Below, one piece after another: positions 26,406-39,178 of a DNA stretch of 64,000 bases. The position numbers and the translations under genes were made by a program. The stretch covers positions 27,501-91,500 of the forward strand of contig JAAOOA010000146.1 in NCBI GenBank assembly GCA_012861695.1. The letters run 5' to 3'. Under the pieces are notes generated by a model. It saw only the letters and a list, made by a program, of their open reading frames with translations, made no database searches and was not told the origin of the DNA. The stretch's first letter is position 1. Each line of letters starts with the position of its first letter. This DNA comes from Trematomus loennbergii (Eukaryota; Chordata; Actinopteri; Perciformes; Nototheniidae).

Positions 26406-27508
26406 AAAACAGTTTTAATTTTTTTATAGAAGCACAAAGAGCTGATATAATCCATGCTAGTTTGTCAGTGACATATTGTTAGAGCCCATTTTACATTTGG
26501 CTTATTAACATAACGCTTTAATATGTTCTTCTTGAACCTGTGTAATGTCTGTTTTCACTGCTGGTCTTTGAGTTGTCCTGCTCTTATTCACCTGTTCCCC
26601 ATCAGCCCTGCAACGACCTCATGTACACCTGCACTTCATCTCCTCATTAGTTCAGTCATGCTTTTCCCTTTAGTCATTGTTTTGCTTTTGTCTCGTCTGG
26701 ACCAAGCCCTAAATAAAGGTATTTTCTGTTAAGTACTCCTGTCTGCCGCATTTCGGCCCATCCTGCTCCACTTACCTTGAGAGAATTATAGAAATATGTA
26801 TAATAAACTCAAGCATTTTGTCTCAACTGCACATCTGTAGAGGTGTGACTGCCTCTTGCACGGTTGTGACGCTATTGCAATGATATAATCTGCCCATAGA
26901 TAAACAAAACAGACATTAACATCTAGCAAAGTTCTTAAAAACTTCCCGCTATAAGACGTGTCACCAGTGATGACACACAGACTCACGCGTGAAAACAGCT
27001 CGGGCCTGGTGTAAATCTGCAGGAATACGCACAGCGGGGAAAACTACAAGAAGGTAGGCAGATGTAGAAAAAGGGAAGAGAGTAAGTGGAGTTAGTGGAG
27101 GGGGGCGGGTTTGGAAGCAGAGGTATTTGTTTGATCCAAATGAAATAAAGCTCACTGCTCAGCGGGGGATCTGGCCGGAAAAACCACGTAAAACTCTTTT
27201 GAAAAAGCAAGAAGAGGAAATCAGAGCTGCTCAGTGTTTGCTCTCTCCTGTTCGTGGCTTCCACCAACATGAGAAGATGCTGACGGACATTCAGCAGGAG
27301 AACAGCAGCTCAACAGACATTATGCTCTTTTGGCGCTCCCTATTATTTTCCCTCTCATATTTTTCCTCCAATTCCTGTCGTTTTGCATCCATTACTTTTC
27401 AGTTTTATATTTGTCTAGCTGCGACATGACAAAATATATTCTTGAAAGAAGTTTTGGACTTCCTGCTCTTTTCTGTCACTAGCAAGCAGGAACATTTACA
27501 GTGTGACA
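26406..27508. other. No confident feature
   Basis: A plus-strand frame at 27127-27429 begins with a charged, protein-like stretch (EKPRKTLLKKQEEEIRAAQ) but becomes hydrophobic and chance-like. It has no clear splice sites or known motif. Confidence 0.3.
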
Positions 27509-28035
27509 CGTTAGCATCATTTCGTTAAAATCATTACGTTAGCATCATTTCGTTAGCATCATTACGTTAGCATCATTTCGTTAGCATCATTACGTTAGCA
27601 TCATTTCGTTAGCAACATCACGTTAGCATCATTACGTTAGCATCATTTCGTTAGCATCATTACGTTAGCATCATTTCGTTAGCTCATTTCGTTAGCATCA
27701 TTACGTTAGCATCATTCGTTAGCATCATTACGAGCATCATTACGTTAGCATCATTTCGTTAGCAACATCACGTTAGCATCATTTCGTTAAATTCATTACG
27801 TTAGCATCATTTCGTTAGCATCATTACGTTAGCATCATTTCGTTAGCATCATTACGTTAGCATCATTTCGTTAGCATCATTTCGTTAGCATCATTACGTT
27901 AGCATCATTTCGTTAGCATCATTTCGTTAGCATCATTACGTTAGCATCATTTCGTTAGCACATCACGTTAGCATCATTTCGTTAGCATCATTACGTTAGC
28001 ATCATTTCGTTAGCAACATCACGTTAGCATCATTA
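27509..28035. repeat. 14-bp minisatellite, GTTAGCATCATTTC/TAC
   Basis: Two 14-mers, GTTAGCATCATTTC and GTTAGCATCATTAC, largely alternate, giving a 28-bp double unit, with a GTTAGCAACATCAC variant recurring at 27611, 27761 and 28011. A few units continue at 28127-28165 after a 90-bp gap. Confidence 0.95.
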
Positions 28036-28165
28036 TAACAGAAAAGCAAATCTTCCTAACAAAGTCTCAGCTCTTGACTGACAGCTTTTTTACTGTCTGC
28101 AACGAGCTGGTACACATTTACAGTGTGTTATGTTAGCATCATTACGTTAGCAACATCACGTTAGC

Positions 28166-28918
28166 CTTGCTGCACAATGAGGAAAGCAACCTACAGTATG
28201 CGAGCCAACAACAGCTAACATTTATGTGAAAGAAATGGACTTCAAGCTGGAACTGTGTTTGTGAGAGAGATGCAGAGAGAAAAGGGATATCATGTATTTC
28301 ATTCCCTCTCATCTTTTTCCTTCTATACTTGTGTGTTTTGCATCCAATTCTTCTCTGTTTTCACTATATTTTTCTTCACATCCTTTTACAAATCTGTTTC
28401 TTTTGTATTTATCTCCTGTTCCCTTTCTGTCTTTCTCCAATTCAAACGTCATCTCTTTCCTCTTTCTCCCTCTCTCTCTGTGACTCACATTCATACTTCT
28501 GTTTCTCACTTCTTTCTGTTTTCCAAGACATCCGTTTTCTATAAATTGTTTCCCGGTCAATTGGTCCAGATAGCAGGAAATGCAGAGCCTCCAAACACAC
28601 ACTTATTTTCCTTGTATATAACAATACTGTTTAGTCTAACTTGTGTATAGTCTGGTGTAATAGTTCATGTATACAGTACGCAGGGAAACAGAGTCTTTCT
28701 TTTACTACCAAAGAATATGTATGGTTTATTTTGTGCAGCTGTATTGACATGCTTTATCTGGTTAGCTGATATTTATGTGAGAAGAAGTTGACTTGACGCT
28801 GGTGGTGTGTTTTTCTCTCACGAAAAGAGGCAGAATGCATCACACCATTGAAGAGCTATTCATCTGTATGTGGCTGTAAAGACACAGAGCTGCTTCCTAT
28901 AGCAGGTGATGAGAAGCA

Positions 28919-28921
<3 letters not shown>
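28166..28921. other. No gene; pyrimidine-rich stretch
   Basis: 28297-28540 is strongly pyrimidine-rich on the plus strand, which keeps several frames open (Phe/Ser/Leu-rich one way, Lys/Glu/Arg-rich the other). This is composition rather than coding. Confidence 0.4.

Positions 28922-28989
<68 letters not shown>
28922..28989. repeat. (GT)n microsatellite
   Basis: About 68 bases of GT with one TTG break. Confidence 0.96.
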
Positions 28990-29372
28990 GTAGGTGTGTG
29001 TCTCGCACAGTATACTGCAGGGTATACCGGAGGTCTCGGTTACAAGACATTAAACTAGCTGTCACATGGCTGCTGTCGCTGTAAAAACATCCTACTGCAG
29101 GTACAATGTTTTTTTTTCTTGATCTGGGAAATATGCATTTGTATTCTCCCCTGAATCGGCTGCTTTGACATTATCATTGCTCAATAACTCCTAAAGATTT
29201 TTTTGATACAGCAGTGGCTTGTCCTGCAGTGATAGGATCAATACAGAGGGAGACAAACATTAAACAGGGGAATTAGCCGCTGAAGCTGCTTATGTCAAAC
29301 AGCAGGAAACCTCTGTGGAGGTGATTGCATTTTGTTTTTTAAAACAGGTAACAAGGACCAGATGTCTGTATC

Positions 29373-29373
<1 letters not shown>

Positions 29374-29420
<47 letters not shown>

Positions 29421-29432
29421 GTGTGTGTGTGT
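29374..29432. repeat. (GT)n microsatellite
   Basis: About 58 bases of GT. Confidence 0.96.
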
Positions 29433-29525
29433 CTGGACATATGTTTGCGTGTAGTATTAATATGTTTGTGCGTGGGTGCATTTTGTTATACTTTGAAGGA
29501 TTGAATATCCGGACATTTGACACTT

Positions 29526-30233
29526 TTATGTGTGTTTATTTTTATTTATTTTACCTTTATCTAACCAGGAAGTCTCATTGAGATAAAAAAAATCTGTTTT
29601 CAAGAGAGTCCTGGCCCAAGAATGGTTACTGCACAGTTACAGACACACCATCACAACAAGTCATACACCAAGTTTAGCCAAAGCATCTACAGACACAGCG
29701 GCCAGGTCAGTTAGAGCAGCTATGAGTGTGTTTAATGAGACCAGCTCTCTGAGTTTCAGCTCAGTTTGAAGCTGGTTCCAAGCTTCAGGAGCAGCGTAAC
29801 TGAACCTCTTCCCAAGTTCAGTACGGACTTTTGGTTCAGTTAAAAGGAAAAAGTCCTCGGGGGAAGCCGATAAGATCCTGTGCATTTTCTGTTTATGCAA
29901 ATCCTTAGATAAGGAGGAAGAGCGCCAAGAATAGCCTTATATATAAGGATGTGGTTCAGTCTACGCGTGGTCAGGGAAGACCGTCCACACACGAGCGTGC
30001 AGGTTGCAGTGGTGCGTCAAGGTTTTGAGGTTTGTGATGAATCTCAGCGCACCGTGGTAGACGGTGTCCAGCGAGTGAAGGCACTGAGACGATGCATTCA
30101 TATAAACCCATCTCCATAATGCAGCACAGACAGAAAGGTTGCAGACAATAGTCTCTTTTTGGCCTCATAGGAAAAACAGGACTTGTTTCTAAAGAACGAA
30201 TAAATGTTATTCTTAGTTCCACAATGTGTGGTT
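29526..30233 (-). pseudogene. Decayed LINE reverse transcriptase C-terminal end
   Basis: On the minus strand the fragment reads, in order, ATFLSVLHYGD, then MNASSQCLHSLDTVYHGALR and FITN, then YKAILGALPPYL, then GKRFSYAAPEAWNQLQTEL. This is the order at the C-terminal end of fish LINE reverse transcriptase proteins. The pieces fall in different frames, with at least three frameshifts (near 30105, 29985 and 29865), so it is dead. The 3' untranslated part runs to about 29526 and ends AGACTTCCTGGTTAGATAAA, then an A/T-rich tail. The catalytic domain upstream is absent. Confidence 0.8.
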
Positions 30234-30243
30234 TAAAATAAAG

Positions 30244-30284
30244 CGTGTGTGTGTGTGTGTGTGTGTTTGTGTGTTTGTGTGTGT
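30244..30284. repeat. Short (GT)n tract
   Basis: About 40 bases of GT with two TTG breaks, at the 5' boundary of the LINE fragment. Confidence 0.9.
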
Positions 30285-30403
30285 ACAGGTGCACATAAAT
30301 GAGGTCATCCTTTGGGCTCGTAAACATGTACACAACAGTGAATGCAGTGCAACTTTGTAGATCGCTGGTGTTATTGAGTGTGACATGTGAAAAACTGTAA
30401 ACA

Positions 30404-30436
30404 TGTGTCTGTGTGTGTCTGTGTGTGTGTGTGTGT

Positions 30437-30528
<92 letters not shown>
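30404..30528. repeat. (GT)n microsatellite
   Basis: About 125 bases of GT with occasional CT. Confidence 0.96.
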
Positions 30529-30529
<1 letters not shown>

Positions 30530-32869
30530 AGTGATAAAAGCCCCCACTGTTTATCATCCAGAGGACTTTAGTGAGGCACTGACAGCTCTGTCTGCAGCGT
30601 CATTAACACAGTTTTAGTTTCTCTGCCTCCAGCTATACGTTAAAACACTTCTTAAAGCCTCTGTTCTTGTCAAGTGGAAACTAATCGCCTCTCTCACACG
30701 ACGGCACCACATCGGGTCAGAACATGATCCCTTTACGGGTTGTTCGCTCTGCATCCAGGAGTCCACAGGGCCATCCTACTCAAACTATCGCTCTCTCACT
30801 CAGTATCCTTTGGATGTGATCAACAAACCCCAAACTGGTGGAACAGCAACCTGTTCCCAAACGTGACACGAGATTCTTTACCACACACTGAGAAGCGCTC
30901 CCCTGTCCTAATTCTCTCAGAGAATACTTTTACGAGGCCTTGCAGTTACGCTTCCTGGACCTCCCAAAAAAACTCTCGTCATCGTCATCTTCTTCTGATT
31001 AGTGTGCACCTGAACCGCCCTTGGACAGGCACAGCGGCTCTTTCTTTCCCTCTTCAATCTGCTCCACATTAGCTCTTTTCACTCCCTTTTTTGGCTGCGC
31101 TGTCACTGTCGATAGCTCAGCTAAACAAATCACGTGCCGATTGATAACAGACCCAACGACATTGTTGTTGCAGTGTTGTTTGAAGTCGGCGTGCTCAGCG
31201 GGGCGCATGTTTCTGAAGCTTTGCCTCACGTAGCAAAACTGAACACTGAGAATAAAGTTGGTGTGTGTAACAGCTGCTGAGATAGGGCCTGTTTCCATAT
31301 TCGGCCTTTTTCCTGTCAGAAAGGGGCTGGTAGGACATCAAAAAAACGATATGTGTCGTGGCGTTTTAGTTCATTTCTAAAATGAAAAGGCCACTTTTCT
31401 TTGTTGCTTAAAATTAATTGCAGAGATGGTTCTGCATCATCATTTTATTCATCGATCCAGGCATACACTTCCTCTGTGACTGCAGTAGTTCTCCGTATCA
31501 AAAGTAACAAAAAGATCGCGGTCAAAGACTATATCGCTTCCCGCTGTGTCCCTTTGTCCAGCCATATAGACATAAAGAATTCATGTCATATCCTCCCTGA
31601 CTGCGCAACAAGAGAGACTTGAATTCACTTGTTGATCATCTGGGGTTGAGAAAGTAAATAAGATGGGTTCACACATGTTTGGGTCCTTTTGGGGATCAGG
31701 ACTGTGTTAAAAGGGTTCATTCATCTCTCCTTGAGATTCCCCAGCTTCTGGATATTTCTATATTTCAACAGTCCGATAAATGTCAAATGAACATGTCCAA
31801 GCTTTTCCGTTAACAAGTAGGCTTTGTATCACGGTGGGAATAACAGTTTGGCACATTTCTAGCTGATTCTTCGAATAAACCGATGGCCATTGTGATGACG
31901 AAAGGCTGTGAAAGCAGCATACTACTTTACATTTTTCCCTCATGTGGCTTGCACGTCTTTATCTGCCCTGCGTGTGTCCTGTTAGTCTCACTGTCAAGTC
32001 GGAGTCTGTTATCTGGATCATTATTACAACAGTTTATTTTATATCTAATCTGCTGCTCTTCTTCCTGCTCTCTGTTGGCCGGTTTTACAACACAGCGATG
32101 CATCATTACCGCGAACACTGGGGTTTCACAAGTATGTGTGTGGGTAGGAGATGCGTTTATGGCGGGGGAGGTTTACATTAAAGTATGTGCAGAGACCCTG
32201 AAGAAGCCATAAATAGAGAAAGAAACAAGGAGATGAAGGGAGCTTAAACTGTGAGATAACGCTTCATCAAACATCCTGCAGTGAGTATGTCAGAGTTCAT
32301 TCTCACACACTCAGGCAATCACACACAGTACGAGCCAGCAGTCTGTTTGTTAATCAATGATCCCAGCAGGTCAATCAGTCAGACGGTGAAGTGGTCAGTT
32401 AGACGTTCAGTCAGGATGTCGTTCACCCTCTAACAGACTCTGCGTTATTTTAACGGCTGAAACCGCCCAAATCCCACAATACTGCAGACTGAGAAATATC
32501 AGACCTGCAGACGGACAGATTTAGAATAAAGTATATCTAATATAATCAATGCAACATACGTAATAGAGTAATAAAATGTACATAATGACACAAGTTATTT
32601 GCAGGAAGCCGTTTTTTTTTACTGTTTCAATGTCTTGTCTGTTCCAAAAAAATAAATGTGTAGTGATGTAGTGATGTTAATAAATGTCATGAAATTTAGT
32701 ATTTTCAGCTTATCTTAGATGCTTATGTACTCCTGGTAGTTTAGTAGAATAGTGTTGTATCATATCATTGTTGTTTGAGTGTCAAATTAATGTAGTGAAG
32801 GAAATAGAGCAATTGTTACAGACACATGCATTTTCTAGCATTTGGACTACCTATGTTGTAAATGTATTC
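30529..32869. other. No recognisable feature
   Basis: About 2.3 kb of apparently single-copy DNA with higher complexity than most of the window. Open frames at 30740-31072 and 31883-32212 have no recognised motif or splice framework. Confidence 0.4.
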
Positions 32870-33093
32870 TCTTTTAATTTACACACACATCTATTGCACG
32901 TCTGTCCGTCGTGAGAGACACAATTGAGGCAGGTTTCTTCCATTTTCCGCTTGGAAGATTTTCCTTGTTCGACGTGAGGGTCTAAGACAGAGGGGGTCAT
33001 ATTCATATTCTGTACAAACTGTAAAGTCTCCTGAGACAAACGTAAATGTGTGATATTGGGCTATATAAATACACTTTGATTGATTGATTGATA
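32870..33093 (+). mobile_element. LINE 3' UTR fragment
   Basis: Contains ATTGCACGTCTGTCCGTC, GACAGAGGGGGTC, CTGTACAAACTGTAAAG, GTGATATTGGGCTATATAAA and a (TTGA)n tail. This is the reverse of the copy at 48405-48700. Only the 3' untranslated end remains. Confidence 0.8.
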
Positions 33094-33641
33094 GTTAAAA
33101 AATAACTTGGGACCATTCAATCTGAGTTTCCTGTTCCCATCCAAAGACGTTAATGTCTGAAGAACTGGGATGGATTTAACGGAACACGTGTAAAGGACGC
33201 TGGTGTTCAGTTCTCAGGATAAACTGTCACACTGACAAGGAAAAGATCACGTCTCACACTGACCCCGCTGACCTCCTCTGGTTTGCATAGAGCTCTAACA
33301 AGTTGTGTAATTACACACACGTCAACAACACTTAGCGTGTACCAAACGTGTTGTTTATTTCATCTGACCTGACCTCAACCCCAGCGTTAATACTCAGCGG
33401 CCTGGCTTCTGTCTCTCAGAATCTGAGTCTAACGAGAAAGAGAGGAAGAGGAAGTCCAGACTCAGTCGGGTCTCATTGACGGACACTTTAAAATGTTCTG
33501 GTGACACACAGGGCGACTGTTGGTGGGGGGTTTGTACTTGGACTTGAATGTGTGTGCTTCTCTTAAAGAGATAATTCCCAAACTTGTCGTTAAAGACCGT
33601 TAAACTCCTGAACTTTTGAAAGAACATCCATAACATTCATC
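33094..33641. other. No confident feature; exon-like motif
   Basis: On the plus strand at 33420 a strong acceptor-like tract (CTTCTGTCTCTCAG) precedes a frame reading SESNEKERKRKSRLSRVSL and staying open for about 41 codons. There is no recognised domain or good donor. It may be chance. Confidence 0.25.
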
Positions 33642-33838
33642 TGTCTGCAACTTATATATATATCAATATTCCAATTACTTGTATATGACTATTCTGCACT
33701 ATTTCTATTATATTACATTTTATTTTATTTACTTTATCTGTGTTATTGTGTTGCTCTGTGGGAGGAGCCTGTGACCTCAGATTGTCATTGACATATCTAC
33801 ACTGTAGCTAATGTACACATGACAATAAAAGCATTGAA
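33642..33838 (+). mobile_element. Possible retroelement 3' end
   Basis: AT-rich sequence ending in CACATGACAATAAAAGCATT, like the endings at 14569 and 22189. Only the tail is recognisable. Confidence 0.35.
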
Positions 33839-34659
33839 TCCTTAACATTTCCCCCGTATCCTATCAGAACCAAAACAACTGGTTTTTGTTTAGCAGGATG
33901 TTCAAACTATGCAATAAACATATTCTGTGGCACGACCTTTAAAACCACCGGTCTCCACTCTGCAGACATCTGGTGACGGGCCTTTATGTTCGAGACAGAA
34001 AATGATTACATGATGGTCTGTATAATAAGCAAAGGGATAAGAGAGAGGCAACGACTTGTATGTAGAGATCGGCAAACAAATCACCAACCTTTTGTAACCC
34101 ATGTATGAACTCATATGGACGACGTGAAACACACAATATAAAGCTAAACCAACAAGACACGCACCATGATTCACTTAGTGAACAAGCAAACCCCAACAAC
34201 ATGTTTCTCACTGAGTCAAGCCAACAACATCGTTCACTGGCTAAAAGAAAACACATTGTTATGATCATTTGTCACAAAGTCAGGGCTTTGTATTCCTGGC
34301 TTTGCATCGGTTAGACTTCAGATGTTGACATCGTCTCCTATGTTGGTAACCACATCGTTAATTTGGTATAAAACACATACATTAAATACCAGGAAATTAC
34401 AGGTTTCAATCAAATACATCCAGGACAGGTGGTCGGATACACACACATGTAACCAATGCTGTCAGTCTTTGGTTATGGAAGAAAAATGAATGATGACTGA
34501 AGGTCTACGACAATGTTCGTAGATCTGTGGGAGACTGTCCATTGTTCGAAACATATACAGTCTGAAAAATGTCCCATTGGACCAAAAGCCCAAAGTTTAA
34601 GAGCCGTTATCTCATCGCTCATTGTTTCCAAAGAACCATTGCTGCAAAAATCCAGCTCT
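33839..34659. other. No recognisable feature
   Basis: AT-rich DNA without supported genes or repeats. Confidence 0.4.
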
Positions 34660-34667
34660 GATTGGAT

Positions 34668-35169
34668 CAGGGGGGTCAAACTCAATTTCATCACGGGCCA
34701 CATCAGCATTATGGTTGCACTCAAAGGGCCGGTTGAAACTTTAAGACTATATCATTAATTAATATAACTTTATAATTAACTACGTCTGAAAGCAGAAGTC
34801 TAGAGCAAATAATTGCAAGTCTCTTCAGTAAGAATGTCACAATATGATTTTAAAAGAAAAGCCACATTCTGGAAAAGCATTGATTGTGACATTTTGAAAA
34901 AGAGAAGTGACATTTTGAAAAAAAAATCTATTTATGAGAAAAAGGCTAATTCTAAGAAAAAAGGCATATTTGGACAAAAAAAAGTCAAATTCTGAGAAAA
35001 AGTCAAATTTGAGATGCATTGTGGGACATGTCGTTATGGGCAACGTGCTTCTGTAAAGTAGCATGCAACCGTATATAAACATATTATATTCTTTGCAAGC
35101 TCTTGTGGGGCCACATAAAATGAAGTCGCGGCCGGATTTGGCCCCCGGGCCTTGAGTTTGACACCCCTA
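34668..35169 (+). mobile_element. Non-autonomous hAT, 502 bp, perfect TSD
   Basis: The ends are CAGGGGGGTCAAACTCAA and, inverted, TAGGGGTGTCAAACTCAAG. An exact 8-bp duplication GATTGGAT is at 34660-34667 and 35170-35177. The interior (GCATTATGGTTGCACTCAAA, AATGCATTGTGGGACATG-like) is shared with the reversed copy at 63011-63524. There is no transposase. Confidence 0.92.
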
Positions 35170-35177
35170 GATTGGAT

Positions 35178-35512
35178 AGTTCTGCCTTTGTTGGTTGGGT
35201 TGGTTTGGCGTGAGAAGTGAGATGGGTTAGGGTAAGGGTAAGAGAATCATGGTAGGGTCATTTCAGTGATAAAGTAGAACAGAAATTGCTGTCATTCTGC
35301 ATCGTAATTAGCCATAAGCTATGGTACAAAGTACTTGTTGCCTTAGTTGGTTGGGTTAGTTGGGTAGGCATGAAGAGCTATCATGCTAAGCTAATCAGAG
35401 GCATTGTAGGATCATGCCTTTGCCATTGGTCTGATGACTTTGCGTAATAGTTAGACATTTATACGTGTTATAAAGATACCAAAGGCCTTCAATCAATAGG
35501 CTTTTGTTTTTG
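35178..35512. other. No feature beyond short TTAGGG-like bits
   Basis: 35225-35245 holds GGGTTAGGGTAAGGGTAAG, too short to call a telomeric tract. Confidence 0.4.
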
Positions 35513-36256
35513 CAGTGGCGAGCCGTCAGGGCCCCCTAGGCCCTCTGTGAGGGCCTAAGATATTCTAAAAAATTATATTTAAAAACATTTAAAAAATATA
35601 TATTTTTTTAATATATATTTTTTTAATATTATTTTTGTTATATTTTTCATTAGTTTTACCGAAAAAAAACTTGATTTAATTGTATTTAAAATAACATTTC
35701 CAAAGAAATAAATCCTTCGAATCTGCCTGTTCAGTCTCTGTTGAATGTGAAGGGTTTCATGAAAGAAGCTCGTCTGGCCCTCTCTGCGATTCACAGAGGG
35801 CCCGCTATAGTAACTGAACGAGAGAGTAATGTCAAATGACAGTACAATTGACCAATCATATCTTCCCTCTAAATGGGGGGTTTTATTATCGCGGACTAGA
35901 TGACAAGTTCCACCCGCTGTGAAACTTTTCTTGTTTCCATAGCAACAACTTCCTGTCAACAGCGTGAACTCGCCTTCAAAATAAAAGCGTGCCAAATTAC
36001 ACTTAAGACATACAACTGCAACGAAAGTAAGAAACACAATGCAATATCATTTCAATGTCAAAGAACACAAATTGGGTTCACAGGTGTTGTTTTGTGTGGT
36101 AGAGGGTCGCTGTCATTGATCCGTTTTGCACCCTGGGCCGTTGTTTTGATATTCCGCTGAAGTATACGCTGTGACGTAATAACTCTTTTTTTCTCTTTTT
36201 CGAGGGAAGGGGTGGGGGTCAGAGGGCCTAGGTATAAAGCTCACGGCTCGCCACTG
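35513..36256. mobile_element. Non-autonomous hAT, 744 bp, perfect TSD
   Basis: The ends are CAGTGGCGAGCCGTCAG and, inverted, CAGTGGCGAGCCGTGAG. An exact 8-bp duplication TGTTTTTG is at 35505-35512 and 36257-36264. GAGGGCCTA-type motifs occur near both ends. A 152-codon minus-strand frame covers part of it; it has no transposase motifs and ends in AT-rich low-complexity sequence, so it is not called. Confidence 0.92.
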
Positions 36257-36264
36257 TGTTTTTG

Positions 36265-37530
36265 TGATGACAGGTTATCAGAGAAATGGACTGTCCCCAA
36301 AATGGGACACTTTTTGGACCATTGAGGGTTCGGAATAATACCATGGTGCCATTCTTTGGGCTGTTAGAGTTTTGAGCTAAATGCTAACGTCAGAATACTA
36401 TCATAGTGATTTTGACCATGTAGCATCTTAGAATAGCGTGTTAGCATGCTAACAATAGCTTCTGAGCCCTAAACACAAAATACAGCTGGGACTTCATTGA
36501 TTGTCCAAATGTTTTTTTTTATATATTTCTGTCAAAGCATGAAATTAAATGTCAATGTGTCGCACCAATAAAAAACAGGAGATATCCAAAGAGATATTCT
36601 GGCACAAATTGAAAAGGGTTGTTAAAGAAAATGAAACGATTCACATCACTTTCTTTTTTGTCAGCTACTTGCTTTAAATGTAGGAACCTTTTAAAATGGG
36701 CAACACCAAACAAATTATGGGGATTTCATTCATGTCCAATAGCTGCTTAAATATTCCTGTCAAAAGAATACATTTTAATTTCATTTTGATGCAAGAGGAA
36801 AGAGTCAGGGGATCACAAAGGACAGTAGGCTTCTTATTTTGGGAACCAATAGGTGGGTTGAGTATAGGAAAAAAAAATTCTCTTTTCAGCAGTTTTTGCT
36901 ATAAAATCGGTACATTGTAAAATGTGCAATGCAGACACAAAACAACTAAAAGAACATTTGTTTTAGAGGTTGTTCGAGGCAAAACACAGCCTGGGAGTGA
37001 GGGTTTGCGTGAGTTGTATTATTCTGGATCACTTGTGGTTTTCACGCCTTGCTTTATAACAATGGTTCTAACTAGAGTGCTTTATGTGGAAACAAATCCT
37101 ACTTTGATCATTTGTTACATAACCATTAAAAGGATTGGATGAAATTGAAGATCTTGGAACTAAAAGAGACCGACTTTTATCCACATTCAACCAGGAAACA
37201 AAGGGAAAAACAGCTTGGATGGAACAATGCATTAATAAAACATACTGCATCCAAAGTGTCTCAGAAGTTTATCTTGGCAACTTAAGTAGGAAAGGGAATG
37301 CAGATACAGTATATCAGATGTGGAAACAATCCACATATCAGACGTACATGAATGCCAGTGATAAAAAGAGCTTCCTGTCTTCAACAAACAGCACGCGATC
37401 ACATGTTCACAGAGGAAAACATGCATGAGTTATACGCCGGTTTATGACTTAAGACAGGAAGTAATGGTTCAGATCTGGCATCATGTATCTGATGAGTGGA
37501 GGTTCAAAAGATCAGAAGCGAAAAAACTAT
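36265..37530. other. No confident feature
   Basis: AT-rich DNA. A plus-strand frame at 37135-37428 has a mixed, fairly protein-like composition (DEIEDLGTKRDRLLSTF near its start) but no splice framework or recognised family. Confidence 0.3.
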
Positions 37531-37538
37531 GTCATCCC

Positions 37539-39170
37539 CAGAAGTGGGAAGTAGTGGAGTACAAATACTTCATTACTGTACTTAAGTACATGTTTCTGGT
37601 ATCAGTACTTTACTCCACTACTTATTTTTCTGACGACTTTTTACTTTACTTTGACTTCTTACATTTTGAACACAAATACCTGAACTTTCTACTTCTTACA
37701 TTTTGAACACAAGTACCTGAACTTTCTACTTCTTACATGTTGAACACAAATACCTGTACTTTCTACTTCTTACATGTTGAACTCAAATACCTGTACTTTC
37801 TACTTCTTACATTTTCCAAACAGGCTGGTTCCTTTAGTTTGAATGTGTGTTTGGTGGCGTGATCATTATTATTTAGAGTCATTGCGTGCCTATTGATTTG
37901 AACACGATCCGTGTATCCATCATTTCCTGGTCTTCTCTAAAGAAGAGGGACCAATGAAAACGTTGTCATGTTCAGCATGGAAACATTCATTAGCTAACAA
38001 TGACATTATTGTTCTATTAATATAAAGGGAGGTCAGGTACTCTTTAAAACAGCTGCTAGTTATGGGTACTTTTTACTTAAAGGGGACCTATCATGCAAAA
38101 TGCACTTTTGTACGTCTTTTATACATGAATATGTGTCAGAAAATACAACCCTCTCTATTTTCCTCCATACCCAAATCTCTAAAAAAGGGGCTGCAACGGA
38201 TCTGATAAAAACTGATAAAGATTTGAACACTGTCCTGACGTCAGGACGGTGGCGCTACGGCTATTGGGCCAACTCTCCACCTATCAGGGGAATGTGGGGT
38301 TGGGCCACGGCCGGCCATTGCCGCTCGAAAGCGCTGGAGACGCTGTAGTACATATGCCAGGCCTGTAAGTGGCGCTGTAGTCTGCCACAAAAGCAGCGAA
38401 GAAGACTTCCCGCCCATAGTTACCATGGTTACCCTTCTGTTTATTCTCCGCTGTGGCTTTTTTGCTCATTGAGCAATCCCTCCCCGCAAGCGTTTGCTCC
38501 CGCTGCTTTAATTCAATGCAATCCCTCCCCGTCGAGGCAAGCACTGTAATTCTCTCCGGTTAGTCCACCAGCAGATGACAAACACCCACCTCTCCGCCTC
38601 TTCCAAGGAACGAGGGGACCGTGCGGCAGAGTTTCAGTTTCAGTTACTTTCGCCGGTCAAGATGTCCGTTAAAGTTTAAATCTTCCGGACAAAATTAGAA
38701 AAGTGCCGGTCAAAGGTCTTCTTTGTTATTTATTGAGCTTTAAAACAAATGAATAACGACTCTATATAATAAAACATGGAGGACGGAGATCTCTTTTTCT
38801 CCCCCTCTTCTGACAGCCCAGCAGCTGATCAGAGCACGGCTCACCTCTCCTGCAGGGGGGCGTGGTCAGCAGAATCAGACCATAGACAGCAAACACCACA
38901 TTGAGCGAAATGAGGCATGGCTAAAATGCATGATCTGTTTGGTATTTTGAAAACAGAAACGTATAAATATGCCTTATATAGGTATGGCCCTACAATATAT
39001 CATTTAAATATAGCATGATAGGTCCACTTTAAGTACATTTCAAAGCCCATACTTCTTTACTTTTACTTGAGTAAAGAAGTTTAGTCAGTACTTCTACTTT
39101 TACCAGAGTATTTTTAAACACGAGTATCTGTACTTCTTGAGTAAGGATGTGTGTACTTTTGCCATCTCTG
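37539..39170. mobile_element. hAT element H, copy 2, carrying element A3
   Basis: The ends are CAGAAGTGGGAAGTAG and, inverted, CAGAGATGGCAAAAGTA. The flanking 8-mers GTCATCCC (37531) and GTTATCCC (39171) differ at one base. The interior matches copy 1 but has only 4-5 of the 37-bp units (37651-37815) and a TTAA element inserted at 38081-39028. Confidence 0.9.
38081..39028 (+). mobile_element. TTAA element family A, copy A3 (long form)
   Basis: TTAA flanks are at 38077-38080 and 39029-39032. Both ends match the other copies (AGGGGACCTATCATGC). It has roughly 450 bp of extra interior (about 38370-38900) that the three shorter copies lack, including a GC-richer stretch with GCAATCCCTCCCCG repeated at 38481 and 38520. 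It may be closer to the parental form. No transposase was recognised. Confidence 0.82.
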
Positions 39171-39178
39171 GTTATCCC

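Noticed and set aside
28309..28602. Lys/Glu/Arg-rich minus-strand frame
   Set aside because: It is the complement of a long pyrimidine-rich stretch; several frames are open at once on both strands, indicating composition bias.
35579..36037. 152-codon minus-strand frame
   Set aside because: It lies wholly inside a non-autonomous hAT with perfect target duplication, lacks transposase motifs, and ends in low-complexity AT-rich sequence.
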